Positions 58,043-64,000 of a stretch of DNA of 64,000 nucleotides are shown piece by piece. Origin of the DNA: Epiperipatus broadwayi (taxonomy: Eukaryota; Onychophora; Udeonychophora; Euonychophora; Peripatidae); assembly GCA_028023455.1 (NCBI GenBank), contig JAQFVV010012434.1, forward strand, positions 4,284,928 through 4,348,927, written 5' to 3'. A program made the translations under genes and the position numbers. Each line of letters opens with the position of its first letter. The first letter of the stretch is position 1. The notes beneath the pieces were generated by a model. The model made no database searches. It had not been told where the DNA came from and was given only the letters and a program-made list of their open reading frames with translations.

Positions 58043-58980
58043 CATAATTACTATATATATATATAGCACTAAACTATTATTAGAATGGTTTGTAAAAACA
58101 TTTATGATAATTTAAAAGCATTTTTACTAAGCTGCATTATTTTTAATTTAACAATTAAAATTTTAAGAATGCAATATATGCAGTTCTATTTTTTAAAAAA
58201 TAGCATTATTAAAAACAATTTTTGTCATTTGGAACACACTTTTTTGTGCAATTTTTTTCATAATTTGTTAAAAAAAATTTACAGTAAAATGTAATGATAA
58301 AAAATATTGTAAAAATTACTTTGAACTTTTTCAATTGTCACTTTATATTAACTTTAAAATGTTTACATCTTGTTTTCTAGTTTCTGCAATTGCCATAGCA
58401 GATGCAACTTATCAAATAACTAATTCATAATAAAACTTATGTAATAATTTTGTTCTATATGTCTTTCTTTTGTAGATTTTTTTAAGTACACAACATAAAT
58501 ATTCATTAAAAATCTGTATAAATTAATATTTTTTTCGTATAGTAAATAATATTATTTTTTTCATAACTATCAAAAGTTCATAGCAAATTTAGCAAATTTA
58601 AATTGTATGGTAGTATAATTTATTTTAAAACATTTAAAATGCATTATATTTATATTTTTTCATTCTCTTTATAAATACATATTCATAAAATTTTTAAAAC
58701 AAAAATAGCTATGATTACAATATATATCTAGCATGACTATGGATTAAAATATTGTCTGAATAAGTAAATACAGTATAAAGATTTTTGTTTTTTAGTAAAA
58801 TAATTTTTCACTTATTTTATAATCAATTTTTGAAAATTAATGACAGAGATCAAAATGGTAACATGATCATTTTGATTATGATTATTATGCTAAAATATTG
58901 GATGTCTTTTGAAACAATGAGTATCACTTTGTGATAATTAATGTATAAGAAATGGTTATATTTAAAAGTATTCACTATTT
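58043..58980. other. A+T-rich stretch, no gene seen
   Basis: No feature recognised. The 69-codon frame 58,085-58,294 is background-like. Confidence 0.4.
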
Positions 58981-58991
58981 CTGTATTCTAT

Positions 58992-59014
58992 TCATCATCA
59001 TCATCATCATCATC
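58992..59014. repeat. (ATC)n tail of the RTE element
   Basis: CATCATCATCATCATCATCATCA; a short simple-repeat tail typical of RTE 3' ends. Confidence 0.9.
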
Positions 59015-59055
59015 AACCAATATCAATCCACTGCAGGATGAAGGTTTCTCCAAGT

Positions 59056-59349
59056 TCAATCAAATATTTTCCTATCTTTAGCTTCTCTTCTCCACATCAC
59101 TGCTGCACACTTTCTTATTTTATCCATCCATCTCACATGTGGTCTCTTTCTGGGTCTTTTACAATCTCTTGGAATCCAGTTTAAAATTTCAATTGTCCAT
59201 CTATTATCATCTCTTTTAACAATATGTCCAGTCCAACTCCACTTCAGTCTTTTAATTTTTTCAATGAAGTCAGTAACACCTATTTGTTCTCTTACCCATA
59301 CATTGCGTTTTCGATCCCTTCTTGTTACTCCTAACATGCATCTCTCCAC
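59056..59349 (-). pseudogene. RTE ORF2, C-terminal basic region
   Basis: In the same frame as the RT segment upstream and separated from it by one TAA at 59,365-59,367. It encodes ERCMLGVTRRDRKRNVWVRE, LKWSWTGHIVKRDDNRW and RPRKRPHVRWMDKIRK, matching the conserved C-terminus of RTE/BovB-type proteins (MERxMLG...R, LKWxWAGHIxR, R.P..RW.D). Rich in Arg/Lys/Trp, presumably nucleic-acid binding. Ends at its own stop just before the 3' UTR. Confidence 0.9.
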
Positions 59350-59364
59350 ACTTCTTTGAGTGGT

Positions 59365-60870
59365 TTAAAGTCTCTGTATTGCTCTTTTATTAAGTGTCCA
59401 AGTCTCAGATCCATAAGTAAGAACTGGCAAAACACATTTATTAAAAACCTTCTTTTTCAAACACATAGGCATATTTTTTATTAGTATCAAGTTATTTCTA
59501 CCAAAAGCACTCCAACCAAGTTTAATTCTATGACTAATTTCAACCATTATATTTCCATCTGTATGAATAATCTGACCAAGGTATTTGTAACTGTTAACTT
59601 CTTCTAACTCATCATAATCAAACTTTATTTTCATATTTTGAGAAAATCTATTAAACATTACTTTAGACTTTTTAACATTTATCTTTAGTTCTACTTTCCT
59701 ACTTTCATCTGATAACTCCTGCAACATTTCCTGTAGCTCTAAAGCATTATTTTCAAAAACAACTACATCATCTGCAAAATCTAAATGACTTAAATAATAT
59801 CCATTTACTTTCACTCCTTTAGCTTCCCATTTTAATTGACAAAATACTTCTTGCAGCACTGCTATAAAAAGTTTTGGAGATGTGGAGTCACCCTGCCTTA
59901 CACCCTTTTCAATGTTGATTTTCCTATTATCATTATGTAATCTAATTGTTGCTGTTGCATTTTCATAAATATTCATTAAAATATGACAATATCCTGGATC
60001 TACACCTTGATGATCCAATGCTTTAATCACTAAAGAAATGTTTATAGAATCAAATGCCTTTTCGTAGTCTACAAATCCTAAGCATAATGGCAACTCATAT
60101 TCATTTGTCCTTTCTATAATTTCTCTCAATATCTGGATATAATCTACTGTACTAAAACCACTTTTAAATCCAGCTTGTTCTCTTGGTTGGTAGAAATCCA
60201 GTGTTTTCTGTAGACGAGTTGTAATTATCTTAGTAAAAATTTTGTATAAAACTGATAAAAGACTGATAGGTCTGTAAGTTCTAATATTTTCTTTATCACC
60301 TTTTTTAAATATTAATATTAATACTGCATTCTTCCAATCATCTGGTACATCTGGTACATCTTTATCATTTAGACATTTGGTATATAACTTTGCTAAAAAA
60401 AATTCTATTTTTTCACATGCTTCTTTTAATATGTCAATTATAATTCCATCATTACCTGGAGCCTTCCTTTTCTTCATAAATTTAATTGCATGTCTGACTT
60501 CCTCATTCAAAATTCTGGGCAATTCGGAAGATATAATAGGTATAAAAGGCACTTGTTCTTTATTACTATATAATTCTTGATAGAAGTCTTCTACACATTT
60601 CATGATGTCATCTCTTTTTTTAGTAATAATACCATCTTTTTTTCTTATTGCAGATATAAATTTCCACCAATACCAAAATGTTGTTTTACACTCTTCAGCT
60701 TTCCTTGCTAGTTCACAATTATACTTTCTTATATCATTTTCATCTCTCTTTTGCACCATTTTACAAAATTCGAGATATACAATCTTTTCTAATGCATCAT
60801 TGTTGTATATCCTCATATTCCTTCTTTTCTTCATAAATTTTCTAGTCTCAGTAGAAATTTTATTGGTCAA
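59365..60870 (-). pseudogene. RTE reverse transcriptase domain
   Basis: A 501-codon uninterrupted frame carrying the RT core in order: KAPGNDGIIIDILKE (about residue 135), KKGDKENIRTYRPISLLSVL, EQAGFKSGFSTVDYIQILRE, VDYEKAFDSI (about 270, first catalytic Asp), KGVRQGDSTSPKLF, then FADDVVVF (about 364, catalytic Asp pair). NVKKSKVMFN, YKYLGQIIHTDGN and TYGSETWTL follow. It would copy its RNA at a nicked target. All catalytic residues are present, but the single stop after KRAIQRL removes the C-terminus and lesions upstream disconnect the endonuclease, so the element is not autonomous. Confidence 0.93.
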
Positions 60871-61351
60871 TTGCTGTTTTTTTCTACCAGCTATTCTTTG
60901 TTGCAGTTTTTAAAAGTGTATCCCTTATTTTCCTATTAATGTCATTCAAATCTCAATCATATTCAAAATATACTAATACTTGAAACCGATTTATAAGTTC
61001 TAATTTAAATTCATTAGAATGTTTCTGAAGATTAGGAATATCAACTGTAAATATTGTTTTTCTTAATAATTTTTGTCTCTCTAGTTTTGCATTAACTTGT
61101 ATCTTACATCTTACTAATCAATGATCATTTCCTGTGTTAAAATTTATTAAGAACCTTACAATCTTGAAATATGTATTTGCTGTTAGTCAAAATATAATCC
61201 AATTTTGCTGGACCTTTATTTGGATGCTTCCATGTCCATTTCCTTTTAACATTTTTTTCAAAAAAAGAATTCATAATATAAAGTTTTTCTTTTTCTGCAA
61301 ACTCCACAAGTCTATGTCCTCTCTCATTTCTATTACCATAACCAAAATTAC
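60871..61351 (-). pseudogene. RTE linker and end of endonuclease, broken
   Basis: Across frames the minus strand gives VGNFGYGNRNERGHRLVEFA, KLYIMNSFFE, then RKWTWKHPNKGPAKLDYI. These are the final endonuclease blocks (GxRNxRGxRLxEF..., W-T-W-x-x-P, DYI) ending in the DYI part. The following linker to the RT contains at least three stops. This shows the ORF was once continuous from endonuclease to RT. Confidence 0.8.
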
Positions 61352-61873
61352 CTACAGCACTTTCATTTGTTTACCAATTCTAGCATTAAAGTCTCCCATA
61401 ACAATTTTAAAATGTTGTTTACTCTGATCAAAAGCCTTTTGTACATCCATATAAAAATCTTTTATAACTTCATCACTATGAGAACTTATTGGGGCATAAA
61501 CCTGCATTATCTGTATTTGGTATCTGCTATTAAGTTGTAAAACTAATATTGCCACTCTGTCTGATACACCATCAATCTCCACAATGTTATTCTTCCATTT
61601 TTCATTTATAATGAATTCTACTCCACTTGTATTTCTAGTATTTGTTCCTTTATAGTAGAATATATGTCCACTTTTTAAATCAATTGTTTCTTCACCTTTT
61701 CTTCTAAGTTGACAAAGTCCAATAATGTCCCATTTAATATAAGACAGTTCTTTTTCTAACTCTTGCAATCTTCCTTCACTTGAAAGTGACCTGCAGTTGT
61801 AAGTACCTAAATAAGAAGTCTTCATCAAATGGCAGCCTGAGTCTGCAATCAAATGATTCTTAGCACCCTCCAC
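61352..61873 (-). pseudogene. RTE AP-type endonuclease, N-terminal part
   Basis: Frame starting MEGAKNHLIADSG, then GTYNCRSLSSEGRLQELEKE (Asn of the first metal-site block) and WDIIGLCQLRRKGEE. In relatives this last block is GLSE(V/L)RRKGEE, whose Glu binds the metal. Here it is Gln, predicting loss of nicking. Then come SGVEFIINEKWKNNIVEI, VYAPISSHSDEVI, FYMDVQKAF and VMGDFNARIGK with the conserved Asp and Asn intact. A frameshift just after GDFNARIGK leads into the next fragment. Confidence 0.9.
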
Positions 61874-62165
61874 CTTTGGCCACCAAGGGCCATGAATTGT
61901 TTTTGTCTGTCATGATTGTACATATTCAAAAAAATATTCTTTAACTCAGAGGTAAAAATCCAATAAACTCACCATGCTGGCTAATGCATGTTGGTGAGCA
62001 GCCCATCCATGTTTGTATACTATATGAATAATCACATAGTAATAACAGCTGCAATGACAAGAACATATGGAGTGAACATTAGGAATTTTCCCTGCTCGGT
62101 TCCTTTAAGGTCTCCAAGAAAATTCAAAGGGTCTCCTTTCAGTTAATAGCAAACCCCTTTCTGCC

Positions 62166-64000
62166 ACCTCTATTCTATTATAGTAATAAATATAATTTTA
62201 AAAGCTAAAATTTATTATCTTTATACAAACATACTTCTTTATTTATATATTAATTTTAAGATTTTGAGTCATTTAAATATAAGTATTGAAATATTGGTAT
62301 ATCTTAAAATATCTAGAATAGGACTTCTCAAAGTGTGTGTACAACATTATATGGAGTTAAGTAATTGAATATAGGAACCACAGAAATTTTAGCAAACCTA
62401 AAGATTTCTGGATGCACAACAACCAAAAATTAATTCAATACCAATTTGGCAACTCTACACATATAGTACATCTATGAGATTATATAAGGTAATGAAAGAG
62501 TGCATTACCAGGTCACCAACTGTGATTATTGACTGTATTCTCACTGCTTGATCTACACATTCTGCTATTGCCTCCATTTGCACAGTTGAAACTATGTGCC
62601 ATGAAAATGATATAATAAAAATATATTGAAAGCATTATAAAGCTAAATATTATTTTTAAAAACCTAACTTTTCTGTCTAGCTGAAACTATTGCATGTCCT
62701 GAATTATAATGTTTTTTATAAAAAATTTTGACAAAGAAAGTATAAATTAACAGACCCGATTATAGATGGAAATTGTAAAAACATTTTAATTTTAAAAAAG
62801 TTTTGATTGAAATAAGTTTTCTTTTGTTTGTTTTTTTATAATCTATTTTAAAAGCTGAAATTCATTTTTTAATTTGTTAAAAGTGGAATTATAAAAAAAA
62901 AGTAAAAACATAAGATAAGAATAATCCTGGTTAAAAACATTTTAATTAAGATCTAATGAAAGATAAGAGCCCAGCCTTGGTTAAAACTTTTAATTACCAT
63001 CTGGTGGGAGATAACCATTGCATATAAAAGCTCCATGTTTTGATTGTGAATTATTATAGAACTTTAATATTCGCTAATGGTGAACTGCTGGTGTGATATA
63101 TTTTTATATTTTGCTAATTGGGTGGCGAAGTTAGCTAAGACAAAAGATCACTTAGGGGAGATTGAATTGCTATTTTCTAATTAATGATTACTAACTGCTC
63201 AAGAAACTGTGATTAATATTGTGGATTGCTAATATCCAGTCATAAAGCAAAACTGCCCATCTTGAAGAATCATATTAAAAGTATGCCATGCTAAAAACTT
63301 TCCAAGACAGACCATGGAGTTTCACAACTAGTTGTGACATCATGAACATCACCTAAAAGCCTAGTCCAAAACTAAACCTAAAGATTGCCTTCATATTCCT
63401 GACCAGATAAATGAAAATCAAAACCTTTATAATGAATTTTAGATAGACCTAAACTATGTGCATACCATTGAAAGTAATCCCACAGTAAAACTGAATTTTC
63501 AAAGGTAACTAAACATTTTCTATTTTAACCATGGTAAAATCTCTAAATTTTAGTATATTTATAATTATTTTTGACATTATTAATATTTCTGATGTTAGAT
63601 GTATTTGTGTAAAATCTATAATTTGTAAATAATTAAATTAATATTTTATTTTGTCACTCATTGTTTCTCTTTTTATATTACTAACTATTGTTAAAAGCTT
63701 GGCAGATATTAATAGTTTTCTGTTTCTTATTTGTCATTATAATTAATTTAGTCAATCTGGGTTTGCATTTCCTGCCCACCATAAATCTTTTGGCTAGCAA
63801 TTTATCTATTATATCATTCTGTTTTTTTAAATAATAAAGATTTTGCTTTCCTATATTTTGGATTATGTAAAATCATAATCTTTTCTCTTTGCTTGCCAGA
63901 ATAAACCTTAAGGATTGCATTGTTTTACTTCTTATGAGTGTTTGCAGGCATGTGACATCTCTATTATGTCCCGATGTTTTACCAAGTTTTAGAGAAAAAT
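62166..64000. other. Right-end stretch, no gene seen
   Basis: No coding similarity. 62,940-63,400 is somewhat less A+T-rich and has a TATA-like CATATAAAAGC at 63,021-63,031 after GGTGGGAGATAACC. It could be a promoter or an LTR-like segment, but no paired repeat or ORF supports this. Confidence 0.35.

Larger units (their letters stand above)
58981..62165 (-). mobile_element. RTE-type LINE, near full length, degenerate
   Basis: Minus-strand element with apurinic endonuclease, reverse transcriptase and basic tail in the order of RTE elements. It ends in a short 3' UTR and an (ATG)n tail (read as CATCATCAT on the plus strand at 58,992-59,014). The motif CCACTGCAGGATGAAGG lies next to the tail. 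The 5' end is uncertain; sequence complexity drops near 62,165. The copy has few lesions (at least one frameshift, several stops), so it is relatively young. A 3' fragment of the same family lies at 15.8 kb. Confidence 0.9.

Noticed and set aside
60377-61427. Plus-strand frames 60,377-60,580, 60,602-60,913 and 61,134-61,427
   Set aside because: Antisense shadows of the minus-strand RTE reverse transcriptase and endonuclease.
63015-63035. TATA-box promoter at CATATAAAAGC
   Set aside because: The motif is expected often by chance in this composition and nothing downstream resembles a gene; mentioned only in the gap entry.
1-64000. CRISPR array, bacterial operon or prophage
   Set aside because: No regularly spaced short repeats with unique spacers, no ribosome-binding-site-led gene strings; all evidence is of an animal nuclear genome.

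Overview
This window is very A+T-rich eukaryotic DNA (about three quarters A+T by eye) with no convincing host protein-coding gene. It reads as a large intron or intergenic desert of an invertebrate animal. It holds microsatellites, fold-back elements, tRNA-derived SINEs and decayed copies of RTE, other LINE, Penelope-like, LTR, hAT and mariner elements. A truncated U2 snRNA copy has the invertebrate-style AAAGUGU after the 5' block. The RTE ends in an (ATG)n tail next to a CTGCAGGATGAAGG motif of a kind I associate with arthropod elements. An arthropod, perhaps a chelicerate, is my guess, but the phylum is not proven.

Layout. 1-9 kb: fold-back elements at the very start, then A+T-rich DNA with little recognisable. 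9.2-10.7 kb: an A+T-rich dispersed element with a second copy at 39.8-40.7 kb. 15.8 kb: a small RTE fragment. 18-23 kb: a dense repeat cluster. It contains a hAT transposase 3' remnant, a GIY-YIG endonuclease fragment bounded by 50-bp inverted repeats, two SINE families, a U2 retrocopy with target-site duplication, several hammerhead-ribozyme-like sequences and a CpG-enriched segment. 27.3-32.7 kb: one decayed hAT transposase apparently split in two by about 3.9 kb containing a Penelope-like element and a LINE fragment, both on the opposite strand. 33.5-36.7 kb: hairpin elements, a mariner transposase ruin and a 245-bp-arm inverted repeat carrying a hammerhead relic. 38.5-41.7 kb: another hammerhead-like repeat, a 418-bp tandem duplication and a large fold-back element. 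45.6-48.6 kb: a gag-protease remnant, then the most interesting object. 54.9-56.4 kb: a 5'-truncated LINE with duplicated 3' tail. 59.0-62.2 kb: a near full-length but broken RTE retrotransposon.

Highlight. At 46,887-48,493 there are two tandem about 418-bp units plus a partial one, joined head-on to about 1.6 inverted units. Each complete unit carries a type I hammerhead ribozyme: CTGAAGA core, 4-bp stem II with CATA loop, GAAA, and a GTC cleavage site within a palindromic ACCGGT stem III. The array is flanked by a 13-bp direct repeat (ATAAATATAAATT) and interrupts an ORF-like stretch. This matches the architecture expected of an animal retrozyme, a circular-RNA-forming non-autonomous retroelement thought to use Penelope-type reverse transcriptase. 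Penelope-like remnants lie in the same window. At least three other unrelated repeat families here also carry hammerhead-like cores, so the region looks like a graveyard of ribozyme-bearing retroelements.
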